From: Acidimicrobiales bacterium
GTDB lineage: Bacteria; Actinomycetota; Acidimicrobiia; Acidimicrobiales; SHLQ01
Reading direction: 5' to 3'
Length of the DNA: 52,489 bases
Assembly: GCA_020628865.1 (NCBI GenBank)
Contig: JAHDEJ010000017.1
Coordinates: 65,534 to 118,022, forward strand
A model generated the notes under the pieces. The model was not told the DNA's origin, searched no databases, and saw only the letters and a list, made by a program, of their open reading frames with translations. A program made the translations under genes and the position numbers. This document shows, piece by piece, positions 27,524-35,862 of the stretch (positions within the stretch are counted from its first letter, which is position 1; each line of letters opens with the position of its first letter).

Positions 27524-27844
27524 ATGGTCACGACGGCGGAATTCGTGCGACATGTCCTGATCGGCGCCTCCGTGATGGGGGTCGGTCTCGGCGCGATCGC
27601 CTACACCCGTTTCCGGTTCGACACGGCCCATCGGACCTTCCGGAGATTCGCCGCTTGGTACGTGGGTTTGGTGGCGCTCACGGCGGTGCTGAGCAGAATG
27701 AGTTCGGTCCAGACCAAGCGGTGTCCCCGTGATCCGACGGAGTTCTGCCGGTTCAACGACTCCGTGCCGGCGATGGCGACGTTGGCGTTCGTGTACGCAC
27801 TGCTGGGGATCTACAAGGCCCGGTCGATGTACAACCGGCGCTGA
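27524..27844 (+). CDS. Small membrane protein of unknown function
   Basis: A 106-residue protein with hydrophobic segments at about 10-28 (VLIGASVMGVGLGAIAY), 44-60 (AWYVGLVALTAVLS) and 83-97 (ATLAFVYALLGIY). Two cysteines (KRCPRDPTEFCRF) lie in the loop before the last helix and could form a disulfide or metal site outside the membrane. It starts 17 bp after the di-haem cytochrome gene, so a role with that module is possible, though a TANNNT box suggests its own leaderless transcript. It ends 6 bp from the convergent GH2-like gene. Confidence 0.72.
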   Translation: MVTTAEFVRHVLIGASVMGVGLGAIAYTRFRFDTAHRTFRRFAAWYVGLVALTAVLSRMSSVQTKRCPRDPTEFCRFNDSVPAMATLAFVYALLGIYKARSMYNRR

Positions 27845-27850
27845 GGTGCT

Positions 27851-29935
27851 TCAGGTCGCCGTGACCTGGTAGCGATTCGTCACGCGGAGCTCGGTGCCCT
27901 CCACGACGAGTTCGATGGTGGCGTCATCGCCGATGCGCCCGCCTCGGACCGACAGGTCGCCCAACCAGGCAACCGAATCTGCCTCGGCCACGCCGGTGAA
28001 TCGGCGGACATGCGTGCCGCGGCCGTCCACGATCGTCGCCGTCAACGTGAGCTCGACCGTGTCGTGCAGATCGTTGACGAGGTGGATGGCGAGCGGGCTG
28101 GAGGTTCGGCTCGGGATGGTGGCGGTGGGTGGATAGATGACCGGCAGCACCGGGCTGTTGGCCAGCCGGGCCGCGTCACGCGCTGCCCGCGGCATGCCGT
28201 CGGCATCGATGAGCGCCCGCGTGAGGCCGGGGGAGGCGCTTCGCCACAGCCCGGCGAAGTAACCGCCGACCGGCTTGTACTTGAGGACACGAAGCACCTC
28301 GATCGAGGTGCGCAGCACGTCGGCCTGCAACCGCTGCATTCGCTCGATCCAGCCATGGACGTCGTGGTGGTCGGTGGCCGGAACGCGGGTGTGGAGCGTC
28401 TCCGCTTCGGCGCCGTGGACCGCGAGCATTGCGTCGAGGTCGACGGTTGGTGCCGACGGAAGTGCCTGCGTTCCGAGGTCGGAGACGAAACGAACGAAGC
28501 GGGGGAGTGTCGCCGCATACTCGGCCAGATCGCCGGCCTCGCCGTCGAACCACCCGAAGTAGAGGCCCAGGTCGCTGCCGGACAGTTGCGGCACGTGGGG
28601 CGCAACATCGGAGTGGGCGACCACCGCCCGACTGGGATCGTCGCTCGCAAACGCCCGGCGGATGGCTCGGTCGAGCACGGTGCGGTTCCAGGAGGGAATC
28701 TGCTGCTGGCGAACATTGGGCGCAGCGGTCCGGCGGGGTTCATTGGTGTGCGGGCGCATGTGTCCACCCCAAACGACGAGCGATGGGTGGTGTCCGAGCA
28801 GGTCGATCATCTCGCGGGTCTGCTGTTCGGCCTGTGCCGTGATGCTGCGGGCGTAGCTGCCCACCATCGGCAGGTCCTGCCACACGAGCACGCCGAGCTC
28901 GTCGCACACGTCGTGGAACTCGCGACGGGTCACATGGCTGCGGACCCGGATGGCGTTGAACCCGGAGGCGACGATGGCCTCGACTTCGCTGCGAATCGCC
29001 TCGGGCGACATGCGAGCGAGATCGAGGTCGAGCGGGCCGACGTTGATCCCCCGAAGGAACACTCGTTGCTTGTTCACGCGTACGACGAAGTGACGCATGG
29101 TCGTGGTGCGAAACCCGATGCGGCGATGTTTGCGGTCGCTGATCGTTCCGTCGTCGGTGCGGGCCTGCACCCGAAGATCGAACAGCGGTTGCGCGCCCAT
29201 GCCCATCGGCCACCACAGTTCGGGTGCCGGCACCTCGACCTGCCACTCGATCCGGTTCTCGCCGGCGGCCACCTCGTGCATCGACGCGTCGACCACCCCG
29301 GCGACTTCGGTGTGCAGCTCGACCGAGCAGGGTTCTTCGACGAAGAGGACGGCGCGGAGGTTGATGGTGGCCGCGTCGGCGTCGGCGGCCGTGCAGATCG
29401 CCCGAAAGTGGCGGATCGAGATCGGCCCGGTGTCCACCACGTTGACCGGGCGCCAGATGCCGGCCGGATTCCAGTTGGCTGGCGCGCCGGGTGGGTCGGT
29501 GAACCATCCGGTGATCGCGCGCTTGGGCCCATCAGAGCTGTCGCGGGGAGCGCCCACCTCGACGGCCAGCACTGAGGTTCCGCCGGCGGCGTCGAGGTCG
29601 GTGATCTCGAAACGGTGCGAGGTGAAGTACCCCTCGGTCTCGCCGAGGTAGACACCGTCGAGGAAGACGTCGCCCGAGTAGCAGAGACCTTCGAAACGCA
29701 GGTAGCGACGTTGCCCCGGTTGCAGAGCCGGCGTGCGCAGGTCGGCCCGGTACAAAAGCGTGCCGTCGTAGTCGGCGAAGTCCGGATGAAGTTGCCAGTG
29801 CGAGGGCACTTCGATGGGGGTCCAGTCCGCGTCATCGAAGTCAGGATCGCTGAAGTCGCGTTGCAGGCGTTCGGTCGAGCGGGCGGCTCGCCAGTTTGAC
29901 AGCACCGGCGCCGAGCCGACTCGAGGGTCCTCCAC
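27851..29935 (-). CDS. Glycoside hydrolase family 2-like protein with altered catalytic motifs
   Basis: A 694-residue protein with the GH2 layout: N-terminal jelly-roll (about 10-165, LSNWRAARSTERLQRDFSDP, VPSHWQ, LRFEGLCYSGDVFLDG), Ig-like domain (about 170-275), TIM barrel (about 276-560, VFLRGINVGPLD, GFNAIRVRSHV, DELGVLVWQDLPM) and a C-terminal beta domain. The usual acid/base GNE motif after the HPSLVVW strand is replaced by GGHMRPH, with an NE only later (about residue 399). The usual nucleophile motif SEFG is SDLG (Asp about 486). It may be inactive or act differently. I chose the GTG at 29935 because TAGCAT stands 7 nt upstream; longer starts at 30049 or 30106 add sequence unlike any GH2. 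No signal peptide is visible. Confidence 0.8.
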   Translation of the reverse strand: MEDPRVGSAPVLSNWRAARSTERLQRDFSDPDFDDADWTPIEVPSHWQLHPDFADYDGTLLYRADLRTPALQPGQRRYLRFEGLCYSGDVFLDGVYLGETEGYFTSHRFEITDLDAAGGTSVLAVEVGAPRDSSDGPKRAITGWFTDPPGAPANWNPAGIWRPVNVVDTGPISIRHFRAICTAADADAATINLRAVLFVEEPCSVELHTEVAGVVDASMHEVAAGENRIEWQVEVPAPELWWPMGMGAQPLFDLRVQARTDDGTISDRKHRRIGFRTTTMRHFVVRVNKQRVFLRGINVGPLDLDLARMSPEAIRSEVEAIVASGFNAIRVRSHVTRREFHDVCDELGVLVWQDLPMVGSYARSITAQAEQQTREMIDLLGHHPSLVVWGGHMRPHTNEPRRTAAPNVRQQQIPSWNRTVLDRAIRRAFASDDPSRAVVAHSDVAPHVPQLSGSDLGLYFGWFDGEAGDLAEYAATLPRFVRFVSDLGTQALPSAPTVDLDAMLAVHGAEAETLHTRVPATDHHDVHGWIERMQRLQADVLRTSIEVLRVLKYKPVGGYFAGLWRSASPGLTRALIDADGMPRAARDAARLANSPVLPVIYPPTATIPSRTSSPLAIHLVNDLHDTVELTLTATIVDGRGTHVRRFTGVAEADSVAWLGDLSVRGGRIGDDATIELVVEGTELRVTNRYQVTAT

Positions 29936-29942
29936 GAAGACG

Positions 29943-29948
29943 ATGCTA
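29943..29948 (-). promoter_or_regulatory. -10 box for the GH2-like gene (leaderless)
   Basis: On the minus strand TAGCAT is followed by 7 nt and then GTG at 29935. This box decides the start in the absence of a ribosome site. Confidence 0.5.
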
Positions 29949-29992
29949 CTGGGCCACCGCCCGCTGTCTGCCGCCGGGCCACTCGGCGCGAT

Positions 29993-30021
29993 CTGACCTC
30001 GCCGGCATGTCGGTCTAGGCT
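29993..30021 (+). promoter_or_regulatory. Promoter for the E1/nitroreductase fusion gene
   Basis: CTGACC (29993-29998), 17 bp, TAGGCT (30016-30021). The architecture matches the CTGACA-N17-TACGGT promoter at 23782. Transcription from about 30028 gives a leader of roughly 77 nt before the ATG at 30105. Confidence 0.55.
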
Positions 30022-30104
30022 CGCCGTCAGGCGAAATGACGGGCGGCATGGGAACAACGGCGCGGATCCCACCTCGGTGCGCGCCGAGAAACGAGGACCC
30101 GTCC

Positions 30105-32948
30105 ATGACCGTTGATCCACCCCAGCAGCTCCGCGACCCCGGTCGGCTTGCGAACGAACCCGATGCGACCTTCTGGTCGGACGCCGACCAGGTGTACGTG
30201 TCGGTCTTCGTCGGCGCCCGCCGGTATCTGGTCTGGGACGAGTATCTCTCCGGTCTTCAAGCGTGCTATTCCACTCTCGGAGTGGACCACATCGTCACCG
30301 ACGAGCTGGTCCGACCCGAGGACTGCTCCCTCGTGTGGCTGATCCACGATCGGGACTGGCGGATCGTGGGTGGCGCCCGTGCCGTCGGGCCGTTTCGTGA
30401 TCGATCGGACGTGGCCAGGGTGCCGGCGGCCGGCGAGTTTGCCGGTTCGTCGTCCGAATCCTCGCTGAACGAACAGCTTGCGGACCTGATCGAAGACGGT
30501 GGCCTGATCGAGGTGAAGGGCGGCTGGACGCACCGGTCACAACGCGGGCTCGGGTCCGTGGTCGGCTGCTTCGGCTGGTTCTGCACCTGGTGGTTCGGTG
30601 TTCGCCATGCGCTGGCCACGGCGGGTGGTGAGAACAACCTGCGTCGATGGGAGGAGACCGGTGCGAAACGGCTCGCTGAGGTCGAGCCCCTGATGGGGCA
30701 CCCGGCGGCCGCCTACGACACCGAGCCGATGGTGTGGTCGCGCCGCGATTTCGACGGGATCCCCGATCGCCACCGCGCTTTTCTGTGGACCGCGATCCGC
30801 CAGTTGCATGGGGCCCGCTCTCGCGAGATGGGTGTTCAGGATCTCCCCGAACTGGTCCATCGGCCGGAGCGGGTTGCGCATCTTCAGGCCAGTGGCGTGC
30901 AGCTCGTCGATCAAACGGACGCACTCCGCCGTCAGGCGGGCGAGCTCCATCCCCCGCTCGCATTGGGCGACGATGCGGGTTGGGGCTGGGTGCACTACCC
31001 GTGGCGCCAAGCGGCCGTGCGGGTGATTGGCGAGCAGGACTTTCACCGGCTTCGGACCGACCGCAACCGACACAAACTCAACGACGTCGAGCTTGCGCAT
31101 CTGCGAACCAGGACGGTGGCCATCGTGGGCATGAGTGTCGGTAGTGCCATTGCGCATGCGATCGCCCAGGAGGGCCTGTGCGGTCGACTTCGAATCGCGG
31201 ATCACGACGACCTCGAGCTCGCGAACCTGAATCGACTGTCTGCGTCGCTGCTCGACCTCGGGGAGAACAAGGCCGTGTTGGCGGCACGTCGGATGGCGGA
31301 GCTGGACCCGTACCTCGAGCTGGTCGTCGAACCGAGCGGGATCGATGCCGGCAATGTCGAGCGCTTCCTCGACGACGCCGACCTGGTGATCGAAGAGTGC
31401 GATTCGTTGGATGTGAAGGTGTTGGTTCGTGAGCAGGCGGCGGCTCGTGGGATTCCGGTCGTGATGGAGACCAATGACCGCGGGCTGCTCGACATCGAAC
31501 GGTTCGATGTCGAACCCGATCGACCGCTCTTCCACGGGCTGGTCGACGTGCCGGACTCCTCCGCCCTCGCTGAGCTGTCGACGGAAGACAAGGTGCCGTT
31601 CGTACTCGACATTCTCGATGCGTCGGAGATCTCGGCCCGAACCGCCGCGTCCATGATCGAGATCGACCGGACGGTGTCGTCCTGGCCGCAACTCGGATCC
31701 GAGGTGGCACTCGGTGCGGCGCTTGCGTGTCAGGCCACGAAGTCGGTCCTGCTCGGCCGTGGCACCTCCGGGTCCGGTCGGGTCCGTGTCGATCTGGGCG
31801 AGCTCGTGGCCGGTCTGGACGACCCCCGGCCGATGAGTTCGCCCCTTCCGCAGCCTGCCGCCGAACGAGCGGCCCTTCCGGACGCGTTCCCGGCAGCGGT
31901 GATCGCGGCGGCGGAGCTCGCTCCATCCGGCGGAAACGCACAGCCCTGGGAGTTCCGTCTGCATGCCGACAGGTTCGACGTGTTCGAACGTCCGGATGGC
32001 CTCGCGATGGACGCACAGGGACGCGGCACGGCCGTGGCCTGCGGGGCTGCGCTCTTCAACGCTGCCTGCGTGGCCGCCGCCCATGACCGGTTGGCCGACG
32101 GCCGCCTTGGCGTCGACACCACGCTCGATCTCGACCAACGGGATCTTGTCGGCTCGCTCCGGCTCGGCGAGGGCACCGACCCCGACCTCGCCGGGTACGC
32201 CCCGTTGATTGCCCGCCGAACGACGAACCGTCGGCTGGACCCGACACCACAGGCGCTGCCGGCCGCTGACCTCGATCGGCTTGCGGCTGCCTGCGTAGCG
32301 CACGACGCTCGTCTGGTTCACGTCGACGGCGACGGCCTGGTCGAGCTCGCCGACCTCTGGGCCGAGTCCGACCGTCTCCGCTTCCTCACCGAACGCCTGC
32401 ATCGGGAGATGTTCGACGAGCTCAAAGATCCGACCGTCGACGATGTGGAAGTGGGTTTGGACGCCCGAACGCTCGAACTGTCCTCGGGCGATCAGGCCAA
32501 GCTCGGGCTGCTTCGCCGCGGCGACGTGATGGCGGAGCTCGCGGGCCTCGGCCTCGGGAGTCAGCTGCGAACCGACATGCTGAAGCGCCTCGACCGCTCC
32601 GCCGGACTCCTCGTGGTGGTCGCCGCCGGAACCGATCGTGCAGCCCATGTTCGTGGCGGGATGGCGATGCAGCGCCTGTGGCTGGAATCGACCGATCTCG
32701 GCATCGAGCTCCAGCCGGTCAGCCCGATCTTCGGGTACGCCCGCGACGACACCGACTTCGACACACTCCTGGGCTCATGCGCACGCCAAGCCGGTCAGGA
32801 CCTGCAGGCCGCAGCGTGGAAAAGGCTCGGCATCCGGCGGGAGGAATCCTTCATTCTCTCACTGCGAGCGCACCGAAGCCCGGCTGCCACCGCGGTGAGT
32901 GCTCGTCGAGTGCGCCAATTCAGATCGCCATCGCTCAATCACGGATGA
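30105..32948 (+). CDS. Three-part fusion: GNAT-like, E1/ThiF-like and nitroreductase-like domains (Rv1355c/MoeY-like)
   Basis: A 947-residue cytoplasmic protein. Residues about 20-200 look like an acyltransferase fold, with LVWLIHDRDWRIVGGARAVG as the central strand pair. About 330-560 are an E1/ThiF/MoeB-type adenylating domain: nucleotide loop VAIVGMSVGSAIAHAIAQEG (about 338), ADHDDLELANLNR, conserved Lys in LGENKAV, and EECDSLDVK. No CxxC zinc pairs are seen. About 590-940 resemble nitroreductase/McbC-like flavoproteins: APSGGNAQPWEFRL (about 606), ARRTTNRR, GGMAMQRLWLES. M. tuberculosis Rv1355c (annotated MoeY) combines E1 and nitroreductase parts and neighbours Rv1354c; the next gene here matches Rv1354c in the same order. 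The ATG at 30105 has GAGGAC upstream. The reaction is unknown; activation of a carboxylate followed by flavin redox chemistry is an inference. Confidence 0.85.
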   Translation: MTVDPPQQLRDPGRLANEPDATFWSDADQVYVSVFVGARRYLVWDEYLSGLQACYSTLGVDHIVTDELVRPEDCSLVWLIHDRDWRIVGGARAVGPFRDRSDVARVPAAGEFAGSSSESSLNEQLADLIEDGGLIEVKGGWTHRSQRGLGSVVGCFGWFCTWWFGVRHALATAGGENNLRRWEETGAKRLAEVEPLMGHPAAAYDTEPMVWSRRDFDGIPDRHRAFLWTAIRQLHGARSREMGVQDLPELVHRPERVAHLQASGVQLVDQTDALRRQAGELHPPLALGDDAGWGWVHYPWRQAAVRVIGEQDFHRLRTDRNRHKLNDVELAHLRTRTVAIVGMSVGSAIAHAIAQEGLCGRLRIADHDDLELANLNRLSASLLDLGENKAVLAARRMAELDPYLELVVEPSGIDAGNVERFLDDADLVIEECDSLDVKVLVREQAAARGIPVVMETNDRGLLDIERFDVEPDRPLFHGLVDVPDSSALAELSTEDKVPFVLDILDASEISARTAASMIEIDRTVSSWPQLGSEVALGAALACQATKSVLLGRGTSGSGRVRVDLGELVAGLDDPRPMSSPLPQPAAERAALPDAFPAAVIAAAELAPSGGNAQPWEFRLHADRFDVFERPDGLAMDAQGRGTAVACGAALFNAACVAAAHDRLADGRLGVDTTLDLDQRDLVGSLRLGEGTDPDLAGYAPLIARRTTNRRLDPTPQALPAADLDRLAAACVAHDARLVHVDGDGLVELADLWAESDRLRFLTERLHREMFDELKDPTVDDVEVGLDARTLELSSGDQAKLGLLRRGDVMAELAGLGLGSQLRTDMLKRLDRSAGLLVVVAAGTDRAAHVRGGMAMQRLWLESTDLGIELQPVSPIFGYARDDTDFDTLLGSCARQAGQDLQAAAWKRLGIRREESFILSLRAHRSPAATAVSARRVRQFRSPSLNHG

Positions 32949-33029
32949 ACCGCTCAAACGCCATGTGCTGCCGCCGATGGGAGGGTCCTCAGGTGCAGGC
33001 GGCACCTGCATGGCGAAACGGAGCATCCT

Positions 33030-34844
33030 GTGAAGGACCCTGGCGGGACCGGTGTTTCACTTGACCAACTGATCGTGGATCTGGCGACCTCGTTGATGGG
33101 CGTCGGCTCGGACTCCGAGGCGGCTGCAACCAGCACCGCGCTCCAACAGTTGCTCGACTTCTTCAACGTCGACCACGTGTTTCTTCGACGCAACGACCAC
33201 ACGCAGGGCGTGTCGATACTCGTTGGCGAAGAGCCCGCGCGGCCCTTCATTCCCGACCCGGACCCACTTGCCGTGGTCCCGTTCGAAGCCGACCCGGTCT
33301 TTGCCGCGAGTCAGCACTTCAAAGAGCCATTGATCGACTACCCGAACGCCAACGAGGACTACGACAAGCGGGTGGAGGAAGCGGCCGGTCAGGCGGCGAC
33401 GTTCGCCGGCGTCCCTCTGTTGGACGGAACCGAGACCGTTGGCGCGCTCGGCCTCATCAAGTTCGGAATGCGCCCGTGGGCCGATGACGAGATCCGTGCG
33501 CTCTCCGCCATCGCCACGATGTTCGCGCTCCTCTGGGGTCGTACCGAGGCCGAGAAAACCGTTCGCCATCTCGCGTACTTCGACATGCTCACTGACCTTC
33601 CGAACCGGCAGCGACTGCAGGAAGAACTCGACGCACTTCACCCCGACGAACCGGTCTCGCTCCTGGCGATCGACGTGGACAACATGAGCGTCATCAACGA
33701 CGGGCTGTCCTACGCCGCCGGTGATCAATTCATCTGGGAGATGGCCGAACGCCTGCGAAAGGCGGTCCGGCCCGTGGACACGGTGGCGCGATTGCAGGGG
33801 GACCGGTTCGCCGTCCTTCTGCGGGACATCTCCACCGACGGCGCCGACCAGATCGCACGTCGACTCTGCGGTGAGCTTGCCGTGTCGGTCGAGGTGGCCG
33901 GCATGAGCCTGGCCCGAAGCGTCAGCATCGGTGTGGCGCACTCGACGCATGGCACCGACACGCTGTTCAGCGAAGCGGACGCCGCCATGCAGCGGGCCAA
34001 GGAAAAGGGGCGCAAGCGCGTTGTCGTGTACGACGACTCGATGCGGGCTGGTTCCCTCGACCTCTACGAAACCGAGCTCGAGCTCCGGCAGGCGATCGAA
34101 CGCGATGAGCTCCTCCTGCACTTCCAGCCGGAAGTCGATCTCGTCACCGGCAAGGTCAAGGCGACCGAGGCACTCATGCGCTGGCAGCATCCGGAAAAGG
34201 GGCTGCTTCCGGCCGGCGTCTTCATCGACGCGGCGGAGGCGAGTGGCCTCGTCGTGGAGATCGGCGATGTCGTTCTGGACAAGGCCATTGCCCAACTCGC
34301 GGAGTGGCAAGACATCGACCCGGAGCTGGAGATGTGGATCAACATTTCTCCGGCGCAGCTCGTCAGTCGGGACCTGGCGAGCCAGGTCGAGTTTGCGCTG
34401 ATCAAGCACGGCGTGCCGGCGAAACGGATCTGTCTCGAGGTGACCGAGCATTCGGTCCTCGAGGACATCGAGGTCACCCGCGGGACCCTCGAGCGGCTGC
34501 GAACGCTCGGCGTGCAGCTCGCGCTCGACGACTTCGGCACCGGCTATTCCTCCATGAAGCAGCTGAAGAGCCTGCCGATCACGACGCTGAAGATCGACAT
34601 GAGTTTCGTCGCCGGCCTCGGCGTCTCTGCGCACGACACGGCCATCGTCGAGGCGGCGATCACGCTGGCGAACGCGTTCGGCCTGAACACGGTGGCGGAG
34701 GGCATCGAGGAGCTGGACCAGCTGCTCGAGCTCACCAAGCGTGGGTGTTCGATGGGGCAGGGGTACTACCTCTGCCGCCCGGCTGCTCCCGAGCACATCG
34801 CAACGCTGCTCGGTCAGCCTCTGGACGTGCCCATCACGGCGTAG
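33030..34844 (+). CDS. GAF-GGDEF-EAL cyclic-di-GMP protein (Rv1354c-like), cyclase motif degenerate
   Basis: A 604-residue cytoplasmic signalling protein. A GAF sensor domain spans about 10-170, GGDEF about 178-335 and EAL about 350-595. The cyclase signature reads LQGDRF (about residue 256), so two glycine/acid positions of GGDEF are lost and diguanylate cyclase activity is unlikely; such domains often bind GTP instead. The phosphodiesterase side looks intact: TEALMRWQHP, INISPAQL, EVTEHS, ALDDFGTGYSS (about 499), LKIDMSFV, TVAEGIE and MGQGYYL. I predict a c-di-GMP phosphodiesterase controlled by GAF and GGDEF. The GTG start has GGAG 7 nt upstream. It lies 81 bp after the E1 fusion gene, as Rv1354c follows Rv1355c. 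Its end overlaps the convergent dioxygenase gene by 11 bp. Confidence 0.92.
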   Translation: MKDPGGTGVSLDQLIVDLATSLMGVGSDSEAAATSTALQQLLDFFNVDHVFLRRNDHTQGVSILVGEEPARPFIPDPDPLAVVPFEADPVFAASQHFKEPLIDYPNANEDYDKRVEEAAGQAATFAGVPLLDGTETVGALGLIKFGMRPWADDEIRALSAIATMFALLWGRTEAEKTVRHLAYFDMLTDLPNRQRLQEELDALHPDEPVSLLAIDVDNMSVINDGLSYAAGDQFIWEMAERLRKAVRPVDTVARLQGDRFAVLLRDISTDGADQIARRLCGELAVSVEVAGMSLARSVSIGVAHSTHGTDTLFSEADAAMQRAKEKGRKRVVVYDDSMRAGSLDLYETELELRQAIERDELLLHFQPEVDLVTGKVKATEALMRWQHPEKGLLPAGVFIDAAEASGLVVEIGDVVLDKAIAQLAEWQDIDPELEMWINISPAQLVSRDLASQVEFALIKHGVPAKRICLEVTEHSVLEDIEVTRGTLERLRTLGVQLALDDFGTGYSSMKQLKSLPITTLKIDMSFVAGLGVSAHDTAIVEAAITLANAFGLNTVAEGIEELDQLLELTKRGCSMGQGYYLCRPAAPEHIATLLGQPLDVPITA

Positions 34845-35862
34845 TTCCCACGACGATGCCGCCGCGGTCGCCGATCGTGGTCGACCCGAACCTCGAGGCG
34901 AACACCGGTGGCAGCGTCCGGTCACCGGGGACGCTGAGCCAGAGGCGCAGGAGGTGTCGGGGTGTGTCCGGCCGGTCCACGAACGCGGTTCGGTCGTGGA
35001 GCATCGAGTGGTTGTGCACGAACTGCATGTCGCCGGGGGCGAGCCGCATCACGAGGTGAAACGCGGGGTCGTTGGCGATGTCGTCGAAGAGATCGAGTGC
35101 AGCGACCTGCGGGTCGGTGAGTCGTGGGGCATTCGGGAATCGTTGCGCCGATTCGATGTACTGGCGCTGGTACATGACCGTCAGGTGCTGATCGTGCCAA
35201 CTCAGCACCGGGATCAGGAAGAACGGATCCTCCCCGGCAGGCACCTCCCCCCGACGGTCGGTTGCGATCGGCTCGAACAGGACGGCGGCCAGTGCCGGGT
35301 CGCGTCGGAGCATCTCGTTGTGGATGGCCGCGGCGCTGACGAGCAACGAGTCACCGCCTTCGAGCCCATCCTGCAGACACAAGAGCCCGACCACGTCGGC
35401 GGAGTCGGTGTGGAACGTCTGCCGTTCCGACGTCTCATAGATCCGCACGGTCGGGTCGTCGGATGCGGCCCCGGTGTCTCGCACGTTGCCGAGCAGGTCC
35501 CCGGCCGCGTTCTGGGACCGGAGGCTTCCGAGGTGGGCTCCGAGGGCGACGAACGCAGCAGCTGCGTGCCCCGGCGTGAGGTCCTGTACGGGAAGACCCG
35601 AGAGGAGATGGAAGCCTCGTCCCGCCGTGAGCTCGGTCCGGAGCCCTTCCACCAGCGCTTCGATCGAGGGCAGTGACACCTCGTCGGGGTGCAGCACGGG
35701 TACGTCGGTGATCGCGAGATCCGCGAACCGTTCGGTCTGCTCCAGTAGCTCTGCCAGCAGCTCGGTCGGCAGCGGCGTGGTCCACGCCGACGGGTCGGCC
35801 ACATCGGCGGCCCGCCAACTGTTGGCGGTGCGGAGTTCCGGGGCGCTGGCGCGGTCGGTCAC
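34834..35862 (-). CDS. TauD/TfdA-family Fe(II)/2-oxoglutarate dioxygenase
   Basis: A 342-residue cytoplasmic oxygenase. The iron facial triad is visible as HTD in RQTFHTDSADVVGLLCL (about residues 172-174) and the distal His in FVHNHSMLHDR (about 300), with the 2-oxoglutarate Arg in HLLRLWLSVPGD shortly after. LLGNVRDTG and RIYETSERQ resemble plant-like and gamma-butyrobetaine-type members more than taurine dioxygenase. The GTG start at 35862 overlaps the stop of the upstream GNAT gene (GTGA), so the pair is coupled. Substrate is unknown; a small carboxylic acid or amino-acid derivative that the GNAT also handles is a guess. Confidence 0.9.
   Translation of the reverse strand: MTDRASAPELRTANSWRAADVADPSAWTTPLPTELLAELLEQTERFADLAITDVPVLHPDEVSLPSIEALVEGLRTELTAGRGFHLLSGLPVQDLTPGHAAAAFVALGAHLGSLRSQNAAGDLLGNVRDTGAASDDPTVRIYETSERQTFHTDSADVVGLLCLQDGLEGGDSLLVSAAAIHNEMLRRDPALAAVLFEPIATDRRGEVPAGEDPFFLIPVLSWHDQHLTVMYQRQYIESAQRFPNAPRLTDPQVAALDLFDDIANDPAFHLVMRLAPGDMQFVHNHSMLHDRTAFVDRPDTPRHLLRLWLSVPGDRTLPPVFASRFGSTTIGDRGGIVVGTTP

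Noticed and set aside
29936-30106. N-terminal extension of the GH2-like protein to 30049 or 30106
   Set aside because: The added residues resemble no GH2 start, contain many Pro/Arg/Gly, and would run through the promoter of the divergent gene; a TAGCAT box supports GTG at 29935.
30537-32648. A 703-codon open frame on the minus strand
   Set aside because: It is opposite the E1/nitroreductase fusion and has the composition of a reverse-strand artefact.
30105-32948. Azole-peptide (TOMM) biosynthesis locus
   Set aside because: E1-like and nitroreductase-like domains are present, but there is no YcaO gene and no precursor peptide in the neighbourhood.
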